The notes beneath the pieces are model-generated. The model worked only from the letters and a program-made list of their open reading frames with translations, did not search any database and was not told the DNA's origin. Position numbers and translations under genes: made by a program. Positions 37,446-49,779 of a stretch of DNA of 64,000 nucleotides are shown here, one piece after another. This stretch comes from Sambucus nigra (Eukaryota; Streptophyta; Magnoliopsida; Dipsacales; Adoxaceae): NCBI GenBank assembly GCA_949130495.1, contig OX422207.1, forward strand, positions 706,710,456 through 706,774,455, read 5' to 3'. Numbering within the stretch: the first letter of the stretch is position 1; each line of letters starts with the position of its first letter.

Positions 37446-38044
37446 TGTGATAAGCACCCAAAAGTGTACATTTTATACCCCGAATAAACATATTTTAATT
37501 GCTAATTCTCGAAAATTTGGGCCTTATGTGCGTAAATGTCCAATGTGCAAGCTTGATTTCGTTTGCGGTTCAAAAAGCATTATTTCGAGGCAAATGTGAA
37601 TCAAATGGAGCTAATTTCCCATTCTCATAACCTTACCCTAGCCTAAAGCTACCCAACACCCCATGTGTTTTTAGTTTGTGCCTTTTTATATTTTTTTAGA
37701 TTTTTAGTTAGAGTCGTTTTTATTTTATATTTATTTAGAATTTCTAGGTTTTATTTTCTATTTTTATATCTTATTTTGATTAGTTTTTATTTTAGTTTAT
37801 TAGAATTAGTTATTTTAGGATTTCATTTATTTTTTTTATATTTATTTTTAGATTTTACATTTTCTTTTTAGAATTTTAGTTTTAGTTTTAATAGATTTTT
37901 ATTTTTATTTTTTATGTTGAGTCTTTATTTTATTTTTAGAGTAGGACTTTATTTTTAGATTTTTAGTTTTATTAGTCTTATTTTTTAGGTGTCCAAATTA
38001 AACACACACCCGCCCACCTACCACATACTCACATACACACAAAA
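37446..38044 (+). repeat. 3' LTR of element F
   Basis: Starts TGTGATAAGCACCC after a purine-rich stretch and ends near cacacaaaa. It is about 40 bases shorter than the left copy, mostly from differences in the T-rich middle. Confidence 0.75.
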
Positions 38045-38049
38045 ACCAA

Positions 38050-38779
38050 TGTTATCACTAGATGCCATAATATTATTAGTCCAGGACATACTCCATTTTG
38101 ATGATATAACAAAAGCCCCTAATACTTCATTCCTGATTGAAGCGTGTAATGGCTAGTGGAGTGAAAGGATGGAGTATTAACCAGCAGTGTTTATACATTT
38201 CATGGAAACATGGTCGTAAGATTTTAGATATGATTTTGGCATGTTGAGTCACTTGGTCGGTATCCGATCTTTGGAAGTTGGCATTTTGGGCGAAGTGATT
38301 TTACATGTTAAGGTAGTGGCAATTTTGTAAATAAGAGCAAGAATTGTGTAGCGTCCTGGGTTACGCTTGTAATAGAACTTATTGGGTAATGAACCACCGT
38401 CAAAATGCATTGGAAGATATTTTTAATCATACCAAGTGTATAAATTTAGGTAAACGTCACTGAGTCTATAAAGTATCATTTCCCTCCTTTGTTCACTTCA
38501 CCCTAAATTCAAAATCTATTTCTCTTCTTTTTTAATTTTTATTTACAATTCATGAAAACTGTTGTACTTTCGTGAGAGTGGTGTTACTCTCTTTTGTCTA
38601 TAATAACTTCTTCTTATTTTTCTCATTTCTTTTCTTAAAATATGATTTATAGCGTGGGTGAGAGATCATTAGAGTTTTTTAGGGTACCCTTAGTATCCTT
38701 ACATGGGTAACAATTGAGTTACTGACTGGTTCTTATGAACTCTATGCTTTAGCTAAGGGCCATTGGTTACCCACTATTT
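38050..38779. other. Unassigned DNA right of element F
   Basis: About 730 bases, AT-rich. Traces of coding sequence may begin near 38670 in the frame of the next feature, but stops are too frequent to define it. Nothing else recognised. Confidence 0.45.
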
Positions 38780-39152
38780 TTATTACTAAATATGGGGTTA
38801 ATTTTCACCCCCAATTGTTTATTTCCAGAGTTTTGCCAATACTTTAATGTGGTTTCTGCCCAAGTTTCCCCAAACACTTGGAGGATCATTAATGGTGTTC
38901 ATCGCATTAATGATCGATATGGAACATGCCTATTGAAAAATAACATAATGTACTATTATCGTTGGGTACTACAAATGAAAATATTTATTACTACAAGGTG
39001 AGGCAATCGAACAGGGCTCTAGTTATGAATCTTCCTAATTCAAATAAAGACTATTGGGATCACAGTATAATTGTGAAGAATTGGCAATTTGATCCACTTC
39101 TTAGGGTGTTGTGTATTACGTCTCAAGGTGTCCTTATGAAGGCCAAGGAATA
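38780..39152 (+). pseudogene. Gag-like / 'putative gypsy type transposon' fragment
   Basis: Two overlapping frames (38792-39001 and 38962-39152) read as one protein broken by a frameshift near 38975-38995. Motifs include FCQYFNVVSAQVSPNTWRII and, after the shift, MNLPNSNKDYW. I recognise this pattern (hydrophobic helix, then Pro-Asn-x-Trp-Arg-Ile) from the Pfam family Transposase_28, 'putative gypsy type transposon', which is found in plant retrotransposon genes. The flanks give no LTR or partner domain, so the parent element is unknown. It could also be a relative of the PMD-type antisense gene seen in element I. Confidence 0.5.
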
Positions 39153-39349
39153 GGTCAGAACATGCAAACACAATTAAAATATTTTTGTAATTATTTTTTC
39201 CTGAACCTCTATAACTGGAAGAGGAAGACGAAAATCCCCTGTAATTTTGAAGCCTTCACCGATTTGGAAGTTATTTGGTTAGTTTAGCAAATAATTGGTG
39301 TTGAAGACCATACCATGTCAGCTTCATTATTTCTCGGCTACCAGACTCC

Positions 39350-42300
39350 TGTAACGCCCCAAATTGGATTTATAGGTCACCCGTAGTCGACCCGATCTGA
39401 CCCCAGCGACATGTGTGAAATGTAGTGAAACAACCTATATAATATTGCTGGTCTAGTTTTATTTTAATTAAAATTTTACTTGTTAGCATTGCGATTCCAA
39501 ATATCAAATGAAACTACATGAGGCACCTATTAAGAGCACCCCGAAGTCCAAACATATAGATATACTAATGAAAAAATAGAGGAAGTACTTACCTGTATAA
39601 CACTCTCAAAATAATAAACCGCCATAATAAAGCGAGTGTGTGGGCTAAATGCTCAATGAGAAATATACAAATACAATATAGAATCGAATAACAAAATGAA
39701 GACACTTACATGTTAAGCCTACATGCACATACAACTATCTTATGCATATATATATATACACACACACACACACACCCACACACACACACACACACACACA
39801 TACACACTTAATGCATGAAATAATTTTACTTCTGAAAACCTTATTTGTCCAGATTAATTTACGTTATTCTTATAAAAGACTTCTTCTTCCTCATTTTAGC
39901 ATTTATCACCTTTATTTGATATACACGGTTCAATGCTTGAAACCACCACACTTCGTTTGACAGAAAATCATGTTTCTATCGAAATTGCCCTTTTTATTTA
40001 ACCGATATACATTTGTACTTTCGTTGAAAACCATCCTTTCAACACACACGTTTACCGTGTTAGAAAATACCCATTTAGCCTTGAAAACCCGTTATAACAC
40101 ATTCTTGTGTTAATTATGAGTTTAATCACTTAGGTTGCTTAACCACCCATTTTTCCACTTATTTTACCTTTTTCCTTACTATATGGACATTATTCAATTA
40201 CAAATTTACTTGTCCACTTTAACCTTTACCAGAACATATATTAATTTATTCAAGTTAGATTTTATTAACACATTTCACCACACAACCCATATCTTGACAT
40301 GTTCCTTATTCCTATATCTTCTCTCAAATTCTTCGAAATACCGCATACTTCAACGGGATCCACACCATCGACTATGTGCACCTCATGCTCTGGACAATTG
40401 TTTTGGGTCTTTCAACCCAGGCCTCCAGGACCTCCTTAATTTTCATGATGTCATCAAAGTTCCTTAAATTGTGTTTTAACATTATACAAATGTCCACATT
40501 ATTCCACCATTCCTTTTTACCCGACCGAAGACAACCTAGGGTTCCCCCCCAATCCGTGTTGAACTTGAAACTATCATCTCTCATCCTTGAACTTTAACCT
40601 TGATTTTATTCCAAAAATCATATTCATTTTGGACCAATTTGTGTAACACCATTTCCAACATTTTTTATTTCATAAAAATGTTCCACTTTAAGTAAAAATA
40701 TCAGTGTACCCATTTGTTTCCAAACTCATCTTTTACTCCATTTTCACAAGTGTTAGTTTTTTCAAAACACTATTAAGTTGCCCACACTAAGTTCTTAAGT
40801 GTTTTAACACCATAACACCCTTTTAACATTGGATTAATATTTCTCTTAATTGGAAACATATTTATTTCATTAATTCCTATCCAATTTCATAAGTGTTAAT
40901 CTTTTACAACATTATTTAATCATATACAATAATTTTTCAATGTCTAACCATTAATACTTAATCAACGCCTTTATTACCAATTTTTCCAAACTATACATTT
41001 ATTTACTTTCTCTATTGAAGAAATCTAATTACACTTAAAGACTACTTTTATAAGAAAATACCATTTTTTTATCAACACATATAGTCTCACACGTTTATGT
41101 TCATCACACCTTTAATCTTATTTTCACATACTTAGAAGACTGTAATTTCTACCTTTCTTTATCCCATGTTTAAACCGGAAAAAATATTCTTTAAACTTGT
41201 ATATACATTTATTATCCAAATACTCCAAGTTTTTATGTATGAGAAGATATATTTTAAGACTGAAAATCCTATTAAATGTGTTAAACATATTTTTCATTCT
41301 AAAAAATCATCGTACTTGCAAAAATACACTTTCAACGCATAAAATACATTTGATTCCTTCAAACTCAACAAATGTCTATTTTTCATAAATCTTGATTTTT
41401 GCAAGAAACTTTAAAACATTATTTCACCAATGCTTAATAACATAAATCATCACTTTCAAACATTTTATTTCATAAAATGTTTAATCATCAATCTTTCTTG
41501 AAAATACACCATTTTCACAAAATACCAACTTTTAATATTTCAGTACTTTGAAATATATACCCATTCTTCGTTTTCTACAAAATAATATTTTACAAACATT
41601 TTTAATCCATAAAAATGTTTATTATTTACTACACATGATTTCATCATTTAATCTAATTCACCCTACTCATGTAATCTAACTACAAGACTACAAATAATGC
41701 AAAATATATTCTTAATACTAAGAGTAAGATTTTCCCACCTCTAAAGACTCCAATGGGGGTAGAAATGTTGGGGTAAGAGGAGCAACCCCCGCCTCCAAAT
41801 GTGGTCTTAAGGGGTTACCAAATGCATCCTCTAAAAATGCTCCAAATGTTCTCCATCCAAGTTTCCAAGCAAGACCCACTTCTAACTCCATGAAATATCT
41901 CATCATCTTCTTTAAAAATCCCCCAAAACTTCTCCAAAATTTTTGGCTCTTCTTCGACATGGTGGAAATGAGTGTACATGTTCCAAATATGGTGGAGGAC
42001 ACTAAGGAAATGGTGGTTTATGGTTTATGTGTGGTGGAGGAGTGGTGGCCTTAGGGGAGAGGTCGAAGACTACCCACCTCCTCCTCTCTCTATTCTTCCA
42101 TTTTCTTTTACAAAAATAACCCCAAAAACACATTTATAAACCTCCAAAACCCCCAAATTCCCAGTTTGCCCGATTTGGGCTTGACAACTCAATGATCTAA
42201 TGGTAAAAAATGTGACAACGCACATATCTAAACATTTTTGAAATGCGTCATTCGAATGACACCCCCATCTTGTTCTCGTTTGAAGCCTGGCTTCGCACGA

Positions 42301-42530
42301 CATGCCACTATAAAGTAGTGGCATCACATTTTAAACCCTACTTCCTATGACCTTCGCGCGACCTCCTAACTAGTTTCTAGGGACCGTCTAATTTAATTTG
42401 AATAACTTGTTTATGCTTTCAATTCATTTATTTATTCAATTTTTCCCATAATTCTCTTATAATCATCATTAACCCCCCTAAAGAGAAATTTATGTATAAT
42501 TTAATTGGATTATTGGGACAGGGTATTTCA
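39350..42530 (-). repeat. 3' LTR of element H (minus-strand Ty3, 3181 bp)
   Basis: On the minus strand it begins TGAAATACCCTG at 42530, directly after a polypurine tract, and ends TTTGGGGCGTTACA at 39350. These termini match the style of the A, C, D and E LTRs. No second copy is in the window, so ends are inferred. The bases outside its end are actcc (39345-39349). It includes a (TA)n(CA)n microsatellite and short palindromes near 42236-42360. Many small open frames inside are not conserved. Confidence 0.75.
39745..39807. repeat. (TA)n(CA)n microsatellite
   Basis: A TA run changes into CA repeats with two interruptions (ccc and tac). It lies within the LTR of element H. Confidence 0.95.
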
Positions 42531-42548
42531 AACTTCCCTCCTTGGGGA
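42531..42548 (-). other. Polypurine tract of element H
   Basis: Minus strand ccaaggagggaagtt just before the LTR, preceded by gaattttgacgatgaaattcc, the family's pre-polypurine motif. This fixes the orientation and identifies the LTR as the 3' one. Confidence 0.8.
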
Positions 42549-44400
42549 ATTTCATCGTCAAAATTCTCGGTCCATAAATCCTGAAGCTTATGGGGTTCAC
42601 CAACTTCCTTTCTAATCCATAGAAATCCTCTAAGAAAAAATCATCGCACTTTTCATCACTAAGGTCATCAAATGATCAACAAGATCAATTCTCACTCTCC
42701 CGCTAACCATGAGCTTCACATGATCGATTCCGAGTCTCCAATCACTTGATGATCATCTGTAAAAAAAAATTAGTACTACCTAAGATAGTACCCAAGGCAT
42801 ATCGGCGCCTACAGTATCGTATCCTTTCTAGTGATCAACACTCACCCAATGTGAACTGTAATACAACTGATCATCATACTCATCACCAAGGTCAATTACA
42901 TCTTAGGCCTGTACCTCCAACGTCCCATAATTTTTCAGGCTATTCAGACTTCAAAACTCATACGAGCTCACAAATAACCATACTATGCTAATCCTCTCAC
43001 TTGATGGGGGTAATATTCTTAGCAATTCATCGTCGTGCACTTTACCTACACCTTCCGCTGTGTCACTCTGATGAACCTAGCACTACCTTAGGTGTCTCAA
43101 CTTTGAGTACTCACTAGAGCCTCACTCTAATCCACTCACTGTGGCAAAGAAAAATTATATGCTAAGTTTTCCTCCATCCAACACTACACTGCATCCTCAA
43201 CTCCTCATCCTTCTCTTTACAACCCGAGCCATTGACTATCGTGATGGCCAGTCAAAAGTCCACTAATCCTAAGAAATACCAATACTACGAGCAAACCATG
43301 TGGACGAAAGTGAAACCAACCATTCAAAAAAAAATTATGCAATAACAAGAATACCTCAAATAGGCACACCTAATTACAAAGTTGCATTGAGTATAACCGG
43401 TCCACCGTGCTCTCCCAAGACCAATTATGTCGTACCAGGATATGGCACCAATCCGAGTCACCGTATAGATGAGAACATCGATCCTCGATTACTAAAACCG
43501 AAAGGGACACACAAAAATCGTAAGGACTAAGAAATAGTCCCCAGAAATTTCACCCATAAGCATCCAACTATGATTTATGATAGCAAACCTATACCATATG
43601 CTTTATGTCGTGTCACTCATACCCGACGTTCTCACCGAGCCCAATCTCTAGACACATACCCTGTCTTGGGTCACTAGTCATGAAGAATTGAATCACAACC
43701 ATTCATTCTCGTAAAACTAAAGGAATTTATGAATCTTTAGTCCTTTAGGAAGTCAATGACCAACTTCCCTCCTTAGGAGTAAGTCCCTACCCTTCACCTC
43801 CTTGGATTACATGGACCATTATGATTGGCAGATAGATCATGCCCTTATCTACATTGACCTTATGCAATTACTAGTGAAGATGTCACCAACCTACTACACC
43901 ATGGTTATCATCTACCTTGTCATACCATGGTTGAAATATGAAACTCCCAAAGGCAATACTTAGTTCAATAGAGGCATTCGCCTTACCGTGTCTTTTCAGT
44001 ACGAAGTTGAAACCAAACTTACTTTCAGTTTCTAACCACACAGAATTTACATGGTGACCACACCCACCGCCCTTGTCATTCTAAGGGTAGAAAACATCAA
44101 AAAGGGCTACATATTTAATTTGTACCGACTTGGAAGGACATGCCAAGAACTAGTCCTCACATTGCTAAGGCCACCACAACATATACCGTTGACACTCATC
44201 GACCTATCTATCGTGCATCGATATTACCCCACCTTGATTGCCATTTTTAAGTCTCCACACGGAGTCATCACCCAAAGTCTCAAATACTTTTCCTATTATA
44301 GGTGGAGTTTTCACCAAAAGTTAATTATCAAGATGATTCCGAGCATAGCAAAAGACTAACAAGAGAATGAAGATAATGATCGTTCTTAAGACCACCCTAT
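42549..44400 (-). other. Interior of element H, non-coding or fully decayed
   Basis: On the minus strand this is where the integrase end should be, but I find no HHCC, D,D35E or chromodomain motif and no long frame. As in element D, the tail motif survives without pol. The right limit is not defined; the 5' part of H is missing or replaced by element I. Confidence 0.5.
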
Positions 44401-45678
44401 GAAGGCCCTTCACAAAGACTCCTCAAAAGACTCCTTAAGAAGGCCAAAATTATTAGAGTAATAATAGTTGTAATAAGAAACATGATATATTTAATCTTGT
44501 TGAACAATTGCTTTGTAATAAGGGAGAGGATGTTTGGTTCCCTCGAGGGATCATGTCTGGCAGGGCATGGGAGAACTCACATGCTCTATCAAACGACCTC
44601 CTCTTAGGAACCTCGCAAGTATTTTGATTGGAGGATTGGGAGCAGGGTAACTTTGGGAAAGAAATAGCCAATCCTCTTGGCACATTTAGGCAAAACTTCA
44701 TGTATCACATATAGGTTCTTGAATCGCTTCCAACTTGAGCAATTTTAGTTACTACATATTCAGTGGAACTTCCTCGAGGGACCTTAAACTTAGATATAAA
44801 TCTTAGAGATATTATCCAAATAATAAATAACATAATTAATGTTCTATATACTTCCAGCCGAGCAACTTTAACTCCATACACCATCTCCCTTGGCTTGATG
44901 TGACCACATGTCTGGTGGGGGTCACTATTCACTTACTTTATGACGTCATAATACATGGAATTTAGGGACTGAAAATAATAGCACTCAAGTGTGTTTTATC
45001 GTCAGGATTTCAAGCCTAGTTAACAAAGTGTGATTCCATAACCGTTCGAGGGTAAACCTTTGAGCTGCCATGTCATATCCTCATTAATGCCACCACGCTT
45101 CTAATTGGTTCAGTAGTTTCTCACCAAAAGCACAACATCGCATGAATTTAATAAAATATATTTGGAATTAATGACATATTACTATAAAATTTAATTCCAG
45201 TCAATCATATTTAATGTCGACAAGGTCACTCGACTAACCTTGCCTTCGTATAAATACATCAACAAAATAGTTCACAAGGGCAACAATTCTAACCCATAAT
45301 TGTTCTAGGATTTTCCCCCATGCATGAGAGTTTCTATGAGAACATTGATTGTTTGAATATTCCCTTTTATTCCATTAATACTACCACTAATGAGTATTAA
45401 CTTATCTAAAAGTTTTGGCCTTTCCTTTATTGTGACAAGAGTGCTTGCTTTTTGTCCATACGATCAAGTTACCTGCTGGTTCCACTTATTTATCGTGCTC
45501 ACAGTGTATTAATGGTGTAAAGAGATCTCATTGAATAGCATATTGAGTGCTAAATATTATCCCCACTTACTCTCATTTGTTGTCATCATTACACATACTC
45601 TTGGGCATTGGTCACGATCTTGATAAGGGGTTACACCTCACTTGATAATAATTGTACTTCAAGAAGCCACATCTTACA
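44400..45678 (+). repeat. Probable 5' LTR / leader of element I
   Basis: It ends ...tcttaca at 45678, two bases before a primer-binding site, and contains a TATA box at 45249-45256 (tataaata). The left end is unknown; cctcgaggga-type motifs occur twice (about 44540 and 44770). No second copy found, so the LTR call is inferential. Confidence 0.45.
45249..45256 (+). promoter_or_regulatory. TATA box in leader of element I
   Basis: TATAAATA about 430 bases upstream of the primer site, a usual place for an LTR promoter. Motif evidence only. Confidence 0.5.
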
Positions 45679-45680
45679 TT

Positions 45681-45695
45681 TGGCGACTCCACTTG
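45681..45695 (+). other. Primer-binding site of element I
   Basis: TGGCGACTCCACTTG, close to the TGGCGACTCCACTGGGGA site seen in many plant Tat-lineage elements. It differs from the TGGCGCC type used by element J. Confidence 0.65.
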
Positions 45696-45717
45696 TGAGG
45701 TATTAACTTTTGAAAAG

Positions 45718-47353
45718 ATGCTAGAGGATAACATCATCAAGACCACTAATTTTGATGCCATGAGGCATGAGCAAGAGGCATAACTCACTATATTTCCCGA
45801 AGGAGCAAGAGTAGTATGAGATGAACCTAATTCAGCCGCCACTAATGAGACGGAGATGGCTGGCATGGTGGATGGAATAGGCCCAATGCAAATAATGGGG
45901 ATCATGGGTTTGTTTTCATTGTTTATCAAAAACCCCGGGTCCTAGGCAATGTTTGGAGTCATCAGAGGACCAAAATCCTTCCTGAAGCCACTAATAGGAA
46001 TGCTATCTCCTTCTATTACGAGATAAGTGGCCATAACACCTATCAATAATACTTCCCCCACCGCTCCACTAACGGTTACCCCAACCTTGGCTATGGGAGC
46101 AATTGTACCAGGCATGGGATCGGGAGGTGCAATGCCGACAACGAGTGTTAATGCAGAGGCATTGCACTAGTTGTGCAATTAACTCCTGCCACTGTGATAC
46201 CACCATTGTCTATCTCTCCACCCTTTAACATGTAGGAAATGAAGAAGGAGCTCTTGAGGTTCATAGTGGTGTCAAAAGCTGGAGGAGATAATTCCTTAGT
46301 TTACGATGACTTTCGATTATTTACCCAGAGGAGTATAATAATGAGCCCTACCTCGTATGATATATTCCACCCATCTTTGATAAATACACAGGAAAAGGTA
46401 CTAATCCCATGGAACGCATGAAAAGATCATCGAAAGATTGTGGTCTTATTACAATGACAAAAAACTACAGCTGAGGGAGTTCTCAAAATAACTGACAGAC
46501 TGCATGGCCTGTTGGGAGGAATTGCACGTGTTGTTTTTTCAAAATTTCTTTTTGGCTGAAGATTAATTTACACTCACGCAACTAGATCATGAGAAATAAA
46601 ATTCGGGAGAATATGTTGTTGCCTACATTAAAAGATTTCATGAACACTCTGCAGATGTGGGAGAGGAAACGCGAGAAGATAAACTCCTACAAGTTTGTAC
46701 TGAAAGGCTACTGCCCAGGTTTATTTACTTCCTGATCAAGGAGACACGAGAAGAAACATTTTTTGTGTACTTGAAAGTAACAAATAATATTTGTCTAGTT
46801 GTAAAACACATACCACCCACACCACCCACACCTCCCTTGGTAAGCTTGTTGTTAAGTCCATCATCTAGCTCGGGGAGGGTAATAACTCCGAGGGTAGACT
46901 ACACAAATTATCGAGGAAGAAGGGAAGCAAGTGGTGGCTGAGGTATAAGAAATGGAGGGCAATAAGAGGAGATTTGAAGGTGAAGAGGACCCTCCTGAGC
47001 TTCCGTGTACGGTGGAGCTAGAATTAAACCTTTATGACCTGATGGTTCATGATAAAGTTTGCGAACCACTCAACAGAAGTACGACACAAGCATCTTGAGA
47101 GGATAAATCAAAGCCAAATTTTTATGAAATCCACAACAAAATGAACCTCCCAACTAAGGTGCATTTTTCGCTAGGAAGGCTTATCAACCATCACATAAAG
47201 AAAGGGGATATTGAATTGCCCCAAGGTAATATGAATGATAACCCTCTACCAGCACAAGGGACACACATGGATAGCTCCTTCGATGTAGAAGTTGAGAAAC
47301 TACCGAGGGAACAGTGGATCCTCAAGGAAGACTTTGGAGAATGTATGGAGTAA
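45718..47353 (+). pseudogene. gag pseudogene of element I
   Basis: A degenerate gag starting near the ATG at 45718, with an Ala/Pro/Thr-rich linker around 46020-46200. The capsid domain is readable at about 46380-46800 across frame changes and stops: MERMKRSS-type start, then YVVAYIKRFHEHSADV and DKLLQVCTERLLPRF, which match the retrotransposon gag fold. The downstream part (about 47010-47220) has the spaced Tyr/His pattern and IKKGDIELP that precede protease in this group. It packaged element RNA when intact. No single long frame remains. Confidence 0.72.
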
Positions 47354-47713
47354 TGTACCTTTAAATTGGCTCAGTTGCAATTGGAAGATGAGTCAGATGA
47401 AAAAGACGAACTCGAAGATGAAGAAAACCCCACTGAGAGCTTGAGTAGATAGATGGAGTCCTGCTTTCTAAAAGAAGTGAATATTATGACAACCTTTGAT
47501 GAGGCTGCCTACAGAGAGGTGAAGAAAGTGTATGAACTTAAGGAGGATCAAACTAACCCTTGGATTGAATGTGCAGTAGTAGTCCACTCACAAATGTTTG
47601 GTCGATTCTTTGACCAAGTTGAGCTCCTCAAGCACTCACAATTGGAGGTTATGCGAGCTATCTTAGAGATTGATAATAAGAATATGGATCTGCACTTGAA
47701 GTAGAAGGGTCCC
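47354..47713 (+). pseudogene. gag-protease linker of element I
   Basis: An acidic stretch (DESDEKDELEDEEN, about 47388-47430) and an 83-codon open frame (47453-47704, MESCFLKEVNIMTTFDEAAY start). I do not recognise a domain in it; its place between gag and protease suggests a linker of the polyprotein. Confidence 0.45.
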
Positions 47714-48290
47714 ATGGATAATATTGTAAGAGGTTATGTTCTTGGAGGCTGATAGATTGATCAGGTATCCTCATAATAGGCATCTTTATCTTACAACCAT
47801 GATGAATGATTGTGTTTTTAATCATGTTTCGTTGGATATTAGGGAATCCATCAATATCATGCCATTACGTCCTTTTATGAAATTGGCCTATCTAAGACAA
47901 GGCTAGTACAACATTCTTTATTAATCTCAGGCTACGATAATAATTCATCTAAATCTACGGGGTATGTTAATATGGGCATTACGATGGGGAATATTACTTC
48001 ACATAAAATTCCATATTATGGACTGCGAGCCATCGCATCAATTGCTAATGGAAAGACTATGTATGCAAAAAACCACGGGTTGGTGCCATCTACCTATCAC
48101 CAATGTTCCAAAGTAAATGTGAAAGGAAAGGAGGTGGTGACTCGAGCATCAAAGAAGCCATTCGCAAAAGAGGAGGATCATCTAGTTAACACAACCTTCT
48201 ATACTGAGCTAGAAGAAGAGTCTATAGTGGTTACTATTTACACTGGAGGTCCCAGTATCCCAAGCAGTTGATAAAGAGTGTGCGTACTAG
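47714..48290 (+). pseudogene. protease-region pseudogene of element I
   Basis: Reads RYPHNRHLYLTTMMND, then SINIMPLRPFMKLAYL, then NHGLVPSTYHQCSK and KPFAKEEDHLVN, the order of the aspartic protease region of Tat-lineage pol. The catalytic Asp-x-Gly position reads DIRES, so the active-site Gly is gone. Stops and a frame change at about 47905-47975 split it. Confidence 0.65.
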
Positions 48291-48729
48291 CTCGGACAAT
48301 GGTAATTTTTAAAGAAGAACACGAGAAAAAGACTGAGTCCTCCCAATTTATCGAGGTAGTTACACGATCAAAGGACGCCACATATTGATATTATTAAAGA
48401 CCAAGTTTAATATCAAAGTGTGATCAACAAATATTTTGTAAGGGAGCTAGAAGCAAATGGCTGAAAAAGGTCTCAAAGGGAAGAAAACTCTCGGAAGTGC
48501 AAAAGAGTAACTTTTCATAGTGGTAGAATTATTTACAAGCTATTAAGGTGTGAATAGGAAGCCAAAGGATTGGACGATGAGGTTAACCGAGTCTATGAAT
48601 GTTTCTTGGTGGATAACCAAGGACAATTCACAGTGATTGACAAATCGAGAATCTAAGAGTTTATAGAAGAAGTGGAAGAAGATGTTGAATGCCTGAAAGA
48701 CCAACCCAAATCATAAATCCAAAAGATAG

Positions 48730-49740
48730 AAAAAAAGACATGAGCAAGGAAGGTGATTACCCTAGACCTATTTTTATCTTGAAGGATATTGAGGGGCCAT
48801 CACGAGAAGGTTTGATCGAGATGCTATGAGAGTTTAAAGACGTCTTCACATGGACGTACATGGAGATGCCCGGAGTTGATAAGGAGGTGAGTTACCACAA
48901 GATGAATGCTTTGCCTTCAACCATCCCAGTGAAGCACGTTACTCGAACATAAAAGTTGAACTAGACCTAAAAATAGAGGAAAAAGTCCAAAAGTTGCTCA
49001 CAGCCAGTTTTGTAGTCCCAATTCAGCATCCCATCTGTCAATCTAGCATTATGCCAGTAGGAAAGAAGGACAAGTGTCAGACCATGATTTGTGAGACTTA
49101 ACTATGCTTGCTCGAAATATGAGTTTACCTTGTGCTCCATAGATACCTTGATAGATGCTACTGTGGGGAACGAGACTTACATCTTCATGAATGGTTATGT
49201 GTTGTATAATCAGATCAAGATGGATCCAGCTCAAGCCAATAAAACTAATTTTCAAACACTTTTAGGCAACTTGATGTACACAGTCATGCCTTTAAGTCTG
49301 AAAAATATGGGAGCCACTTATCAGTGGACCATGATGGCCATAATATATGACCTCATTCACAAGATCGGGGATTTTTATGCTGATGACCTGGTGATTAAAT
49401 CCCAGAAGTAGGTTACTTACCTAAAAGATCAAAAGAGAGTATTCACCCGATTTAAGAAATTCCAACTCAAAATGAATCCCCTAAAATGTCCATTTGGGGT
49501 GACAAGTGGGAAGTTCCTTGGGTTTGTGGTGAATGGGTAAGGAGTAAAGATGGATCTCAATAAGCGGAGAGCTATCCTTGACATCCCACCCTCAAAATCA
49601 GCTAAGGACTTGAAGAGATTCCTAGGAAAGGTCTCCTACTTGAGACGGTTTGTGCTCGAACTTGTCAAGGTGACCTATCCCCTAATGGAGTTATTACGTA
49701 AAGGGTCCAAGTTTGCGGGGATAAGATGCACAAATAGTCC
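48730..49740 (+). pseudogene. reverse transcriptase pseudogene of element I
   Basis: Begins with the linker pattern DVFTW...MPG near 48838-48875, then RT: IMPVGKKDK, a fingers region, YNQIKMDPA, MPLSLKNMGATYQ and the catalytic YADD at 49376-49387 (usual form YVDD; both Asp kept). The thumb region CPFGVTSGKFLGFVV and SYLRRFV follow. Stops interrupt at about 49411 and 49540, and the first third is frameshifted. A clear Tat-type RT by motif order. Confidence 0.85.
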
Positions 49741-49779
49741 ATGGACAATATGAAAATGCTCCTCATATCCCCATAAATG

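Larger units (their letters stand above)
33437..38044 (+). mobile_element. Element F: non-coding LARD-like LTR element
   Basis: Two clearly alignable repeats, 33437-34074 and 37446-38044, flank about 3.4 kb without gag or pol. A primer-site-like sequence (TGGCGTCGTTGCC) follows the left repeat, and a purine-rich ttgtgggtgg precedes the right one, so the layout is that of an LTR element in plus orientation. The primer type resembles that of Athila/Tat-lineage elements. A possible target duplication is accaa at 33432-33436 and 38045-38049, but the left terminus has decayed, so ends may be off by several bases. Confidence 0.72.

Noticed and set aside
39745..39807. CA repeat considered as a regulatory or Z-DNA element
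   Set aside because: A plain microsatellite of common type; nothing ties it to a function here.
40135..41388. Small open frames in the LTR of H
   Set aside because: AT-rich non-coding LTR sequence with no family motif.
44051..44359. 102-codon plus-strand frame in the interior of H
   Set aside because: Element H runs on the minus strand and the frame matches no retrotransposon or host domain.
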